DNA of 64,000 bases, from contig NZ_KB976986.1 of assembly GCF_000399665.1 (NCBI RefSeq), positions 2,749,261 through 2,813,260 of the forward strand, in the 5' to 3' direction. Below, piece after piece: positions 1 to 9,210 of this stretch. The DNA comes from Acinetobacter calcoaceticus ANC 3811 (lineage in GTDB: Bacteria > Pseudomonadota > Gammaproteobacteria > Pseudomonadales > Moraxellaceae). The notes under the pieces were generated by a model. It did not search any database. It was not told the DNA's origin and saw nothing but the letters and a program-made list of their open reading frames with translations. Each line of letters starts with the position of its first letter. The stretch's first letter is position 1. The translations under genes and the position numbers were made by a program.

Positions 1-274
1 AACGATCTAGCCCACTCACTAGCCCTTTAATAGCTTGTTGAAATAAGGCATCGTCAGACTTCACGTCGACATAGTTATCTCGAACAATTCCATAGATTTG
101 TACAAACTGTTGAATCGATTCGATCGGCACCTCTGCATAACTATGTTCCGGCTCTTCCGAATCCGAATGCAAAGGTGACAATTTCTCTTTTACAACTGGC
201 GCTGCAAAAGCAAATTGGCTGCAACACAGCAACATACTTACAATAAGTTTTTTATATTTAATGTGTTGCAGCAT
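1..274 (-). CDS. ctpA: S41 carboxy-terminal processing protease, N-terminal part (cut by window edge)
   Basis: About 91 N-terminal codons of a minus-strand gene that runs off the left edge. It starts at ATG (272-274). The first ~23 residues look like a signal peptide (basic start, hydrophobic core, Cys-Cys-Ser, then Phe-Ala-Ala). An acidic linker follows, then a segment reading YGIVRDNYVD and KGLVSGLDR, which matches the region just before the PDZ domain in CtpA/Prc-type S41 proteases. These periplasmic proteases trim or degrade envelope proteins. The gene lies 15 bp downstream of gpmI on the same strand, so the two are probably co-transcribed. The catalytic Ser-Lys region is outside the window, so the assignment rests on the N-terminus and gene order. 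Confidence 0.75.
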   Translation of the reverse strand, partial: MLQHIKYKKLIVSMLLCCSQFAFAAPVVKEKLSPLHSDSEEPEHSYAEVPIESIQQFVQIYGIVRDNYVDVKSDDALFQQAIKGLVSGLDR

Positions 275-289
275 CCAATCACCTTTGGT

Positions 290-1837
290 TTATGCAGATA
301 ATGTAATCAGGTTACGTCCTTGCATTTCAGCAGGAACAGGAATCTGCATTAAATTGAGAATTGTCGGTGCTACATCGGCAAGCACACCACCTTCTGCAAT
401 TGTTGCTTGTGTTGGGCCAACATAAATAAACGGTACAAGTTCCGTTGTATGTTGAGTATGAACTTGACCACTCTCGTAGTCTTGCATCTGTTCAACGTTA
501 CCATGGTCAGCAGTAATCAACATATGGCCTTTCTTTGCCATAACCGCTTCATAGACACGTCCTAGGCAAAGGTCGACTGCTTCAACGGCTTTAACAGCCG
601 CATCAAAAATACCTGTATGCCCTACCATATCACCATTGGCATAGTTCACAACCAATAAATCGTACTCACCAGAATTAATGGCTTTAACCAATTCATCAGT
701 TACTTCATAAGCACTCATTTCAGGCTTAAGATCATATGTCGCAACGTTTGGAGATGGAATCAAAATACGTTTCTCACCCGGATATTCATCTTCACGTCCA
801 CCACTAAAGAAGAACGTTACATGCGCATATTTTTCAGTTTCGGCAATACGTAACTGAGTCTTTCCAAGAGAAGATAGATATTCACCCAATGAATTTTTGA
901 GAGCTTCTGGCATGTATGCAACTGGCGCATCAATGCTAGCCTGATAACGCGTAAGCATCACAAATTTAGAAAGATTTGGTACAACTTTACGCTCAAAACC
1001 TGCAAAATCTTTCTCTACAAATGCGCGAGTAATTTCACGAGCTCGGTCAGCACGAAAATTCATAAATACAACGCTATCACCGTCTTGGACTTTAGCAATA
1101 TCACCAATGCGAGTCGCTTTTACAAACTCATCATTTTCATTGGCTGCATAAGCTAACTCTAACCCTTCCACTGCTGTTTGCGCAGTACGAAGTGCCTCAC
1201 CTTCAGTTAACAAGCGATAAGCTTGCTCAACGCGATCCCAACGGTTGTCACGATCCATTGCAAAGTAGCGACCAATCATAGTTGCGATACGACCTTGACC
1301 TTGGTATTTAGCAAATAATGCATCTAGTTTTTCTAAGGACGATTGAGCACTACGTGGAGGTGTATCACGACCATCAAGGAAAGCATGTAAATAAACTTTT
1401 GCACCACGTTTTAATGCAAGCTCACACATCGCCACAATATGGTCTTCATGGGAGTGAACACCACCGTCTGAGAGCAGTCCCATAATATGAACGGCACCAC
1501 CAGCAGCTTTAGCTTTTTCAACAGCGTCGATCAACACTTCATGTTTAAAAAAGTCGCCAGTACGAATATCTTTAGTAATACGGGTAAAGTCTTGATACAA
1601 GACACGACCAGCACCAAGGTTCATATGGCCAACTTCAGAGTTACCCATTTGCCCATCAGGTAAGCCAACATCTTCACCAGAACCAGAAATTAGACTATTT
1701 GGATGCTTTGCGGTCATTGCCGCTAAATTCGGTGTTTTTGCTGCAAGAAAAGCATTATCTTCAGTCGCTTCACGGTGTCCAACACCATCCATAATGACCA
1801 GAACGTGAGGGATCTTGCCAGCAGTTGCATCCGTCAT
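290..1837 (-). CDS. gpmI: 2,3-bisphosphoglycerate-independent phosphoglycerate mutase
   Basis: A 515-residue enzyme, the usual iPGM length, interconverting 3- and 2-phosphoglycerate in cytoplasmic glycolysis and gluconeogenesis. The alkaline-phosphatase-like metal core is visible: MDGVG near residue 16 with Asp17, the phospho-acceptor Ser67 in [14 protein letters not shown] in the phosphotransferase insert, and TADHGN near the C-terminus for the second Mn site. The ATG at 1835-1837 follows an AGAGAAAT ribosome site. The next gene downstream on the same strand is the ctpA-like protease. All key motifs are intact. Confidence 0.97.
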   Translation of the reverse strand: MTDATAGKIPHVLVIMDGVGHREATEDNAFLAAKTPNLAAMTAKHPNSLISGSGEDVGLPDGQMGNSEVGHMNLGAGRVLYQDFTRITKDIRTGDFFKHEVLIDAVEKAKAAGGAVHIMGLLSDGGVHSHEDHIVAMCELALKRGAKVYLHAFLDGRDTPPRSAQSSLEKLDALFAKYQGQGRIATMIGRYFAMDRDNRWDRVEQAYRLLTEGEALRTAQTAVEGLELAYAANENDEFVKATRIGDIAKVQDGDSVVFMNFRADRAREITRAFVEKDFAGFERKVVPNLSKFVMLTRYQASIDAPVAYMPEALKNSLGEYLSSLGKTQLRIAETEKYAHVTFFFSGGREDEYPGEKRILIPSPNVATYDLKPEMSAYEVTDELVKAINSGEYDLLVVNYANGDMVGHTGIFDAAVKAVEAVDLCLGRVYEAVMAKKGHMLITADHGNVEQMQDYESGQVHTQHTTELVPFIYVGPTQATIAEGGVLADVAPTILNLMQIPVPAEMQGRNLITLSA

Positions 1838-1963
1838 AATCTATTTCTCTTTTGTCTACAATTTCGTCACAATATCTTACCGAATTTTCGGTCAAGACTC
1901 TATTTTTTCCTATGGCTTTCACCAATATCTACGATTGATGAAAACCATAAATATCAATTATTA

Positions 1964-3034
1964 CTAGCGAGCGCGGTAAAGCAAATAACTTCCGGCACCA
2001 AACATTAAAAAGATAGGTACGAGTACAAACCATGCAGGAGATGGGGCATAAACCAAGCTGGCATAACCTAAGAAATCCTGTAAATAGTAGAAACTCAAAC
2101 CAATAAACAATGCGATTACCAAGCGGAAACCCATCGATTGTTGGCGTAATGGCCCAAAAATAAATGAACATGCCACGAGAACCAAAGCGATCAACGAAAA
2201 TGGTGAGGCAACTTTTTGCCAGAAAGCCAATTGATAGGTCTTTGGAACCTGACTATATTCATCCATATACCGCATGAAACTAATCAGCTGGCTTGGTGAT
2301 AAATCTTCAGGATCTAAAGTCACCATGTGCACATATTTAGGCTGTAATGCTAAAGAAAGCGATTGCTCATCATGGTTAGTTTCGATGGCATTTCCTGCCG
2401 CCAAAATATCCATTTGTTCTGCTTTCTTCAAAGCCCATTGACCATCTTTTACGAACTGTCCTTGCTGAGCATTAATTAATGATTGCAAGTAATAGTTCTG
2501 GTCAAAATCGACCACTTGAATATCTTTTAAATTGCCCTGAGAGTTAGCATAGTCGATATAGATAAATCGCTGCCCTTCACGTGACCAATACCCTTTCACT
2601 TCGCCTAATGCAGCTATAGAGCGGTGACTTTTAACACTTTCTGCTTTTTCATTCGTATATGGAATAACCCATTCACTTAAGGCAAAAGACAAAATAATAA
2701 GCAGTAAAGCTGAGCGCATCACCCAACCGACAATACGCCATAAGCTAATACCAGCGGAGCGCATGACAATAAGTTCACTGCTAGTTGCTAGCGACCCTAA
2801 ACCAATTACAGCACCAATCAAGGCAGAAATAGGCAAAATTTCATATAGATAACGAGGTGCTCCCCAGAACACATAGATGAGAGCTTGCCAAGCGTTATAG
2901 TCTGGTTTGAGCTCCCCCAACTCACCAAGGTACGTAAATAAGATCTGTAAAATCGACAAAACAACTGTGGTGCCAAACATTGCAAGCGCAGTGGTTTTCG
3001 TCACATATTTGGCGACTATTCGACGTGCTAACAT
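1964..3034 (-). CDS. lptG: LPS export ABC transporter permease LptG
   Basis: A 356-residue inner-membrane permease of the LptB2FG complex, which extracts LPS (lipooligosaccharide in Acinetobacter) from the inner membrane and feeds it to the LptC-A-D bridge. Hydrophobic helices cluster at both ends (roughly 15-120 and 275-350) around a periplasmic beta-jellyroll, the YjgP/YjgQ architecture. The GSLATSSELIVMRSAGIS segment is the cytoplasmic coupling helix typical of LptG. Its ATG overlaps the lptF stop by one base (TAATG), so the pair should be translationally coupled. lptF-lptG divergent from pepA is a conserved gammaproteobacterial order. Confidence 0.95.
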   Translation of the reverse strand: MLARRIVAKYVTKTTALAMFGTTVVLSILQILFTYLGELGELKPDYNAWQALIYVFWGAPRYLYEILPISALIGAVIGLGSLATSSELIVMRSAGISLWRIVGWVMRSALLLIILSFALSEWVIPYTNEKAESVKSHRSIAALGEVKGYWSREGQRFIYIDYANSQGNLKDIQVVDFDQNYYLQSLINAQQGQFVKDGQWALKKAEQMDILAAGNAIETNHDEQSLSLALQPKYVHMVTLDPEDLSPSQLISFMRYMDEYSQVPKTYQLAFWQKVASPFSLIALVLVACSFIFGPLRQQSMGFRLVIALFIGLSFYYLQDFLGYASLVYAPSPAWFVLVPIFLMFGAGSYLLYRAR

Positions 3035-4134
3035 TATAATTTCACTCGCTTGATCTGTTTCTTGATTTTTGGTGCCAACTTCTGTTTACGAGAAAATAAG
3101 GCAGCTGCAACGCCATAAACAACCAACACGGCAGGATAAGCCCAAATATCGAGTTCTTCTTTACTAATACGAGTCTTGATTGCAATCATTAATACGATCA
3201 GACTGGAAAAAATAAAAACTGCAGGAATAAGACGATAATAACGACCTTGTCTTGGACTCACTTCAGACAATGCTACTGAAAGCATCAAAGCGATAAGAAT
3301 GGTGAATGGTCCAAACAAACGCCATCCCAATTCACTTCTTATGACTGGATCATTCGTTTTGGCAAAAAGTTTAGTCGTTGATAATGCTTCTACATCACCA
3401 CTTTCAAACTTAACATCTTTGTCATTTTCTAAACGTAGACGATAAGACTGAAACTCGGCTTGTGTATATTTTGGTTGTCCCGGAAATATTTCATAACGGC
3501 GGCCTTGCACCAGGTCAACGACATTGGCTGTGTCATTTGCAACTTCTACACGAGTTGCTTCTTTTGCCAAGATCATGACATCTGGTTTGTCTTCTTTGGT
3601 CGCGCGTTGATAAAAGAAAATGTCTTTTAGATTTTTTCGATCTTCAGATAGTGAACCTGCATAAATCGTATAGGGTCCAGAAGAAATAAATTCTCTTGGG
3701 CGAACCAAATCGAAGCCTGTCCGAACCGCTTGGGTAGTGGTTAATTTTTCAAACTCACGCAATCCCCACGGCGTCATCCAGAGCATAAGCACAGACTGAC
3801 ACACCATATAAACAAGTGTCATTGGAATAAGTAGTCGCGCCAATTGATGACGGCTCACACCACTACCATTCAGGACTGCCATTTCATGGTCAACATATAG
3901 GCGACCAAACACCAACATTAAACCAATGAAAAAACCCAGTGGTAAAATGAGTGTTAGAAATTCAGGTAAACGATATCCAATGATGCTAAACAAGATACTG
4001 GCATCTAAACGCCCCTGCGCCGCCACACCAAAGTATTTGATCAGACGACCACCCATCATGATTAGGGTCAATAAGGAAATGACCACCAATGAGGTAGAGA
4101 CAACTTGCTTGACGAGATAACGCCGAATAATCAA
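3034..4134 (-). CDS. lptF: LPS export ABC transporter permease LptF
   Basis: A 366-residue partner of LptG in the LPS-extracting transporter. The layout is helices at 10-125, a periplasmic domain at about 130-265, then three helices and a Lys/Arg-rich tail. The coupling segment reads MAVLNGSGVSRHQL. The start appears to be TTG at 4132-4134: it gives MIIRRYLVKQ, which lines up with the family start (Met-Ile-Ile-x-Arg-Tyr-Leu), and no in-frame ATG occurs before codon 26. A GGAAG ribosome site lies about 12 bases upstream. Divergent pepA begins 143 bp away. Confidence 0.95.
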   Translation of the reverse strand: MIIRRYLVKQVVSTSLVVISLLTLIMMGGRLIKYFGVAAQGRLDASILFSIIGYRLPEFLTLILPLGFFIGLMLVFGRLYVDHEMAVLNGSGVSRHQLARLLIPMTLVYMVCQSVLMLWMTPWGLREFEKLTTTQAVRTGFDLVRPREFISSGPYTIYAGSLSEDRKNLKDIFFYQRATKEDKPDVMILAKEATRVEVANDTANVVDLVQGRRYEIFPGQPKYTQAEFQSYRLRLENDKDVKFESGDVEALSTTKLFAKTNDPVIRSELGWRLFGPFTILIALMLSVALSEVSPRQGRYYRLIPAVFIFSSLIVLMIAIKTRISKEELDIWAYPAVLVVYGVAAALFSRKQKLAPKIKKQIKRVKL

Positions 4135-4277
4135 AGTAATACTTCCAAAAGGCTAATCGGGACGACTGCTAGTTTACCCGAATGTTAAAAATATAAAACC
4201 GCACATTGCAACGCTATGCTTGAAAGTGTTTCAATGTTTTAATTCATCATAACTTTCTATAGGCAATCACGACAGCC

Positions 4278-5726
4278 ATGAAATTTACAACTTATACAAC
4301 TTTCCCCGAACAGACATCTAATGAATCTTTGTGGGTTTTAGTTGATTCAGAACAGCTACAAAGCAACGTCAACGCATATCAAATCAATAACCTAGAAAGC
4401 GTTCTGAACGCTACCCAATTTAAAGGCAACTTCAATGAAACTCTGCCTGTATTTGGTCAGATTTCAAATCAGCCTCACAGCCAATTACTTGGCTTAGGAA
4501 AAACAGCCGAACTTCAGACGGTTAAATTAGCTAAACTTGCCCAAACAATTATCAAATCGACACAAAATAAATTTAAGCATATCGCAATTGATATTGCTGC
4601 GTTACCTGTCGAGCACCATTATTTATTTGCTTTAAGCTTAACTCAAGCAGCTTATGGTTATGATGAGTTTAAATCGAAAAAAAATGAATTTGTGTTACAA
4701 CAGGTTGATTTAATTAGTTCAACAACTAGCCTAGATGAAAAACAACTGGCTTTAGTACATGCAGTACAGTCTGGACAGTCTTATGCACGAGACCTTGGCA
4801 ACCGTCCGGGTAATATTTGTTTCCCAGAATATTTGGCTGAACAAGCTCTAGCTTTAGCAGCAGAATTCCCAGACTTACTTAAAGTAACTGTTTTAAATGA
4901 GCAACAAATGGCTGATTTAGGCATGTATGCTTTTCTTGCAGTCAGCAAAGGATCTGAACGTCCGGGCCGTATTGTAACGCTCGAATATCAAGCACAGATT
5001 GATCAAGCTCCGGTTGTTCTCGTTGGTAAAGGCGTAACTTTTGATACAGGCGGTATTTCTTTAAAACCAGGCCTTGGCATGGATGAAATGAAATTCGATA
5101 TGTGCGGTGCAGCCTCTGTACTTGGAACCATTCGTGCACTATGCGAAGCGAAACTTCCTATTCATGTAGTTGGTGCAATTGCAGCAGCAGAAAATATGCC
5201 TTCTGGTAAAGCAACTCGTCCAGGTGACATTGTGACCACCATGAGCGGTCAAACTGTTGAAATTCTAAATACAGATGCTGAAGGCCGTTTAGTACTGTGT
5301 GACACATTGACCTATATCAAACGCTTCAATCCAGCAGTAGTGGTTGATATTGCGACCTTAACAGGTGCGTGTGTCGTCGCTTTAGGCAAAGTACTCAGTG
5401 GGTTATTCTCACCAGATGATGCTTTGGCAGCAGAGCTCCAACAAGCTGGTGAACAATCGTTTGACCGTGTATGGCGTATGCCAGTGATTGATGATTACCA
5501 AGAGTTGCTAGATTCACCATTTGCAGATATTGCGAACATCGGTGGACCATATGGCGGTGCGATTACGGCAGCATGTTTCCTTGAGCGCTTTACACGTGAA
5601 TATCGTTGGGCTCATTTAGATGTAGCAGGAACGGCATGGCTTTCGGGTGCAGCTAAAGGTGCAACTGGTCGTCCAGTACCACTTCTCATGCAATTTCTAG
5701 CGAATCGTGTAAATACGAATGGCTAA
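4278..5726 (+). CDS. pepA: Leucyl aminopeptidase (M17)
   Basis: A 482-residue cytosolic metallo-aminopeptidase that releases N-terminal amino acids from peptides; E. coli PepA also binds DNA in Xer recombination. The C-terminal catalytic domain has the two-metal site: Lys251 and Asp256 in [11 protein letters not shown], Asp274 in KFDMCGAA, and the family signature NTDAEGRL at 331-338 with Arg337. The N-terminal ~165 residues form the more variable macro-like domain. It overlaps holC by 8 bases, the same pepA-holC coupling seen in other gammaproteobacteria. The shared upstream region with lptF must hold promoters for both directions. Confidence 0.96.
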   Translation: MKFTTYTTFPEQTSNESLWVLVDSEQLQSNVNAYQINNLESVLNATQFKGNFNETLPVFGQISNQPHSQLLGLGKTAELQTVKLAKLAQTIIKSTQNKFKHIAIDIAALPVEHHYLFALSLTQAAYGYDEFKSKKNEFVLQQVDLISSTTSLDEKQLALVHAVQSGQSYARDLGNRPGNICFPEYLAEQALALAAEFPDLLKVTVLNEQQMADLGMYAFLAVSKGSERPGRIVTLEYQAQIDQAPVVLVGKGVTFDTGGISLKPGLGMDEMKFDMCGAASVLGTIRALCEAKLPIHVVGAIAAAENMPSGKATRPGDIVTTMSGQTVEILNTDAEGRLVLCDTLTYIKRFNPAVVVDIATLTGACVVALGKVLSGLFSPDDALAAELQQAGEQSFDRVWRMPVIDDYQELLDSPFADIANIGGPYGGAITAACFLERFTREYRWAHLDVAGTAWLSGAAKGATGRPVPLLMQFLANRVNTNG

Positions 5727-6126
5727 AGTTAGTTTTTATCTGTTTGAAACCAGCGAAGAACGGCAAGTCGATAGTGCTTGCCGTTTATGTCGAAAAATAT
5801 TACAGAAGCATCCTAAAATCTGGTGGTATTGCCCAGATGTGCAGCTACAACAGATTCTTGATGAAAGATTATGGGAATTCGACCCTGTCAGTTTCATTGC
5901 GCATGGTGTTGACCAGACTGATGCTGCTGTATGTATTTCGGCTAAACAACCGCTTGAACAAGGCCTGTTAGTATTTAATTTTAACAATCATGCACTTGAA
6001 CAAGTTGATCATTTTAGCCACATTATAGAAATTGTTGAAAATAATGAAACAGCCAAGCAAATTGGTCGAGAAAAATTTAAAATGTATCGCCGTTTGGGTA
6101 TAGAGCCGCGAACCTTTAAATTATAA
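5719..6126 (+). CDS. holC: DNA polymerase III chi subunit
   Basis: A 135-residue small protein with HolC features: start [10 protein letters not shown], a Cys-rich stretch (ACRLCRKIL), WWYCPD, and [13 protein letters not shown] (E. coli chi has comparable Leu-Trp and Phe-Ile-Pro/Ala-His motifs). Chi links the clamp-loader psi subunit to single-strand DNA-binding protein. Its ATG lies inside the pepA 3' end (8-base overlap), so translation is probably coupled. In E. coli valS follows; here a coiled-coil gene follows instead, 37 bp downstream. Divergence is normal for holC. Confidence 0.9.
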   Translation: MAKVSFYLFETSEERQVDSACRLCRKILQKHPKIWWYCPDVQLQQILDERLWEFDPVSFIAHGVDQTDAAVCISAKQPLEQGLLVFNFNNHALEQVDHFSHIIEIVENNETAKQIGREKFKMYRRLGIEPRTFKL

Positions 6127-6163
6127 CGCGCTAAAATGTAAATACTGTTGATCAAGGAGAAAC

Positions 6164-6802
6164 ATGGTGGCATTAAATGTCGGGCAAGATTTTAAAAAAA
6201 GATGGTTAAATGCGCCTGAAGCTGTCCGTCATACCTATCAACAGGATTTGGCACGTATTTGCGACTTACTAGAACCTCAGACGCCTATTCAGCTTTGGGT
6301 TTTAAATGACGAAAAAGCGCAGTTAGAATCACAGCAAAAAATTGAACAAGCCTACGCAGATCTCAAAGCAGAACTTATTGAGCAAGCACGTATTCGTCGT
6401 CAACTTGCTTTAGAAAAAGCGCTTGCAGACAAACGTGCATCGGAAGCTGCCTATGCTGCGGAGTTGCAAGCAGATGAAATTCGCAAGTTTAATGAACAGA
6501 CTGAAACATTACACACATTACGTAGTCATTTAGAACAAGAAGTTGCAGAGCAAACTGCACGTTATCAGAAAAACCCTGAAACACCAGCAGTCAATTACGC
6601 TGCTGGCGTAAAACTGAGTATTACCGATGATCAAATCTTATCTGAGCTTGAAAGTTTACGCATTCGTTTAGAACTTGAAGCTGAGAGCTTAATTGAACAG
6701 TCTGTAACGGCTTTCCGAGCCAAGCTAAATTCGGCAGCTCAAGAAGAAATAGATTATATTTTGAAGAATTCTAAGTTTTCTGATGAAAAAATAGAAAAGT
6801 AA
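6164..6802 (+). CDS. Conserved coiled-coil protein of unknown function
   Basis: A 212-residue soluble protein I cannot assign to a named family. It has no signal peptide or hydrophobic segment. Residues about 45-125 and 145-200 are rich in Glu, Gln, Ala, Lys and Arg with heptad-like spacing, so a long coiled coil is likely. The start is well supported: AAGGAG lies 8 bases before ATG. It sits 37 bp after holC on the same strand and probably belongs to the pepA-holC transcript. A replication- or envelope-associated scaffold role would be a guess from position only. Confidence 0.75.
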   Translation: MVALNVGQDFKKRWLNAPEAVRHTYQQDLARICDLLEPQTPIQLWVLNDEKAQLESQQKIEQAYADLKAELIEQARIRRQLALEKALADKRASEAAYAAELQADEIRKFNEQTETLHTLRSHLEQEVAEQTARYQKNPETPAVNYAAGVKLSITDDQILSELESLRIRLELEAESLIEQSVTAFRAKLNSAAQEEIDYILKNSKFSDEKIEK

Positions 6803-6819
6803 ACCTTTAAATCTTTTTC

Positions 6820-6894
6820 TTGTCATAAAAATGACACCTATATGTCACAAAATAGACATATAGATTATTCTTATAGATCAATTGATTATAAGAA
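6820..6894. repeat. Three consecutive inverted repeats upstream of the 72-codon gene
   Basis: Three perfect inverted repeats lie back to back: TGTCAT/ATGACA (6821-6836), CTATATGTC/GACATATAG (6838-6863, 8-base loop) and TTCTTATA/TATAAGAA (6868-6894). The centre of the last is itself a palindrome (ATCAATTGAT). None is followed by a clear T-run on the plus strand. They could be operators for the small gene downstream or structured 5' leader RNA. Confidence 0.6.
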
Positions 6895-6934
6895 AGAAAA
6901 GCTGAAATTTTAAGATAATTAATGAGGATAAGAG

Positions 6935-7153
6935 ATGGACATTCTGCATCAGATTTCAAAGCAAGTTGAACAGCTTAATCAGGGTGAGCAATGGACATTT
7001 TCAGCACAAGAACTTTATATGAGTCATAATGACTTTAACTCTTTATCTATCTTACTCACACGAGAGTCAGAAAAAGGCGAATTTTCAATTACACACACCC
7101 AACATAATAAACCATGGGTCGGCACAAACTCGGTTACGCTAACCAAGCAATAA
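6935..7153 (+). CDS. Small protein of unknown function (72 aa)
   Basis: A 72-codon gene, MDILHQISKQ to SVTLTKQ, with no signal peptide or membrane segment and no family I recognise. Support for being real: a GAGG ribosome site 9 bases before ATG, ordinary codon use, its own intergenic regions, three inverted repeats upstream and a strong hairpin terminator starting 12 bp after the stop. The sequence looks like a small mixed alpha/beta domain (amphipathic N-terminal helix, then SHNDFNSLSILLTRE and a hydrophilic strand-like end). Function unknown. Confidence 0.65.
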   Translation: MDILHQISKQVEQLNQGEQWTFSAQELYMSHNDFNSLSILLTRESEKGEFSITHTQHNKPWVGTNSVTLTKQ

Positions 7154-7164
7154 GTTTTCAAAAT

Positions 7165-7195
7165 AAAAAAACCGGAACAAGTGTCCGGTTTTTTT
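7165..7195. terminator. Bidirectional intrinsic terminator
   Basis: A perfect 12-bp stem: seven A then CCGGA (7165-7176), a 7-base loop, and TCCGG followed by seven T (7184-7195). It lies between the convergent 72-codon gene and ribE and can serve both strands. Confidence 0.9.
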
Positions 7196-7214
7196 ATTTT
7201 AACGATCTAGCTTT

Positions 7215-7874
7215 TTATTTTAAAAAACCATTTTCAGCTAAAAAAGCCATACTAATATTTGACTCTGTTTTTTGTTCAGCAGCCTTATCACCTAGTAATA
7301 AACGCTCGATATAACGCGCTAAAACATCGACTTCAAGGTTTACTTTGCTGCCTACTTGCCATGTTCCAATGTTAGTACGCTCTGCTGTATGCGGAATTAG
7401 ATTTAAACTTAAAATATTTCCACGTAAGTGATTAATCGTTAAACTAATACCATCTACAGTCACAGAACCTTTTTCTGCTAAATATTTAGCAAGTTCTGCG
7501 GGTGCCGTAACTTCATAATAGATTGAGCGAGCATCTTCACGTACTACAGTAATTTCACCCACGCCATCAACGTGACCACTTACAATGTGTCCACCAAAGC
7601 GTGTTGTCGGTAACATTGCCTTTTCAACATTGACACGTTGCCCAACTTTCCAGTTACCCAAAGTTGTTCGATTCAAGCTTTCACGAGAAACATCAGCTGC
7701 GTACCAGTTATCGCCCCATTCAATCACGGTGAGGCAAATTCCATTGGTCGCAATTGAGTCACCCAAATGTACATCTGACATATCCAGATCAGTCTGAATG
7801 CGTAAACGCACATCGCCACCTACGCTTTGCAGGCTTTCAACTTTTCCTAAACTTTCAATAATGCCTGTAAACAT
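7215..7874 (-). CDS. ribE: Riboflavin synthase alpha chain
   Basis: A 219-residue enzyme (often named RibE or RibC) that dismutates two 6,7-dimethyl-8-ribityllumazines to riboflavin. Two lumazine-binding repeats are visible: MFTGIIESLG with NGICLTV in the first, and GHIVSGHVDGVG with VDGISLTIN in the second. Length is slightly above the usual ~210 because of a C-terminal tail. It is the last gene of the minus-strand run nrdR-ribD-methylase-ribE, 43 bp after the methylase, so two riboflavin steps share a transcript. No FMN riboswitch was seen before this gene or nrdR. Confidence 0.95.
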   Translation of the reverse strand: MFTGIIESLGKVESLQSVGGDVRLRIQTDLDMSDVHLGDSIATNGICLTVIEWGDNWYAADVSRESLNRTTLGNWKVGQRVNVEKAMLPTTRFGGHIVSGHVDGVGEITVVREDARSIYYEVTAPAELAKYLAEKGSVTVDGISLTINHLRGNILSLNLIPHTAERTNIGTWQVGSKVNLEVDVLARYIERLLLGDKAAEQKTESNISMAFLAENGFLK

Positions 7875-7917
7875 GGCTCAATCTCCAAATCTTTTTACAC
7901 TGCTTAAATTGCAGCGC

Positions 7918-9210
7918 TTACCAAAGTGCGAGCTGTGTACTATTACCTGAAGTATCTACACCACCTAGCTCGGCGAAGTGGTAAAGCTGGCCTAATAACT
8001 GACGTAATGGTGGGCCCGACTTGGCATGAGTATCCGTAATCACAATAAACTCAAGCACGCGTGCGCGTTCAGACTGTCGCTGTTTACTTACTCGATAGCG
8101 TGGAACATCTTGTGTTAACAAGGTCACTTTGCCACGTTCCAGATTAGCCATAAGCAAATCTTTCGGCTCGATATTACCATCAGTTGAATAACTGGTCAGA
8201 ATATAACGGGCATTGATGGTTGAAAGTAATTTTTCATACGCATCTTTCGCATATTTAGAAGAGTTATATGGACTCGGGCGCTCTTTACGCCACGCTCTAT
8301 CAATTCCACTCTTATAACCTTTGGTATCTGGTGTCGGTAAATCGACCTGATCCCATAAAGTTAATGCATTTAAAACATGGTAATTACTACTATATGCGTG
8401 CTGGTTATATGGTGGATCGAGATAGGCAACATCGACTTCAAAACCACTCATTTGATTTGCTAGATGCTGTGAATCTACACACCACATTTCAGCAGCAGGA
8501 CGCTTACGGTCACCAATCTCGCAAAAACGGCTTGGTGTTAACCAAAGCAATGACTCAATTCGTTCTAATGCAGTTTGAGTACGTCCGCCCCACCCTTGGT
8601 GAAAGCTTTTAAATACACCGCTGGTATTACTGACAAAACTTGCTGAATAGAGTAATGGCGCAAGCAAAGCACTCATCTCTACATCATTAATTGCGCCTTG
8701 AGATTGCCATGTGGCAATCTGCTGGCGAATCGCATCGATACGCATACCATTACGGCGTTTAAAGAACAAACGGTCACGAGCTGGATCATAAATATCATCG
8801 TTACGTGGGCAAAGGTTATGTGTTACCCAGCCTTTAACTTCAGGTAAGCGATTTAAATAATCGATTGCCTTCTGATAACCACCCAACTCTTTAAAAGCAG
8901 GTGCATCGGTACAAGCTAAAATCGCATGATTTAATGCATGACTATAAGGTTCCCAGTCATTTGCAATCACACGGTAACCATTTTGACGCGCCAAACGAGA
9001 TACGACACCACTGCCGGCAAAGAAATCGGCAAAAATCGGAGGATTCTTTTTCTTGCTATTCAGCGTCCCTGTAATTTCAAGGGCTTCTAAAATTAGATGG
9101 AGCAATCGGCGCTTGTTACCTAGGTAAGGAACAAGCTGATGGAAAAGATATTCGTCTGTCGTACGGGCCGCATGACGACGTTTGTGATAAACCGAAGACT
9201 CTGGATTCAT
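7918..9210 (-). CDS. aamA: Orphan N6-adenine DNA methyltransferase (D12/Dam class)
   Basis: A 430-residue alpha-class DNA adenine methylase. An early VPYLGNKRRLL block is the family start. FAGSGVV (64-70) is the AdoMet-binding motif I, and DPPYN (265-269) is catalytic motif IV. No restriction endonuclease gene is adjacent, so it is a solitary methylase. Its ATG overlaps the ribD stop by 4 bases (ATGA), tying its expression to riboflavin genes. From memory, A. baumannii AamA, an orphan methylase for GAATTC affecting surface motility, lies in this context; that identity and specificity are recollection and inference. The gene symbol is therefore tentative. Confidence 0.85.
   Translation of the reverse strand: MNPESSVYHKRRHAARTTDEYLFHQLVPYLGNKRRLLHLILEALEITGTLNSKKKNPPIFADFFAGSGVVSRLARQNGYRVIANDWEPYSHALNHAILACTDAPAFKELGGYQKAIDYLNRLPEVKGWVTHNLCPRNDDIYDPARDRLFFKRRNGMRIDAIRQQIATWQSQGAINDVEMSALLAPLLYSASFVSNTSGVFKSFHQGWGGRTQTALERIESLLWLTPSRFCEIGDRKRPAAEMWCVDSQHLANQMSGFEVDVAYLDPPYNQHAYSSNYHVLNALTLWDQVDLPTPDTKGYKSGIDRAWRKERPSPYNSSKYAKDAYEKLLSTINARYILTSYSTDGNIEPKDLLMANLERGKVTLLTQDVPRYRVSKQRQSERARVLEFIVITDTHAKSGPPLRQLLGQLYHFAELGGVDTSGNSTQLALW

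Noticed and set aside
1775..2171. Frames between gpmI and lptG on both strands
   Set aside because: Overlap the gpmI start or lptG 3' end, have atypical composition and no initiation signals.
7114..7314. 66-codon frame spanning the terminator between the 72-codon gene and ribE
   Set aside because: It reads through a perfect bidirectional terminator and the ribE 3' end; no ribosome site.
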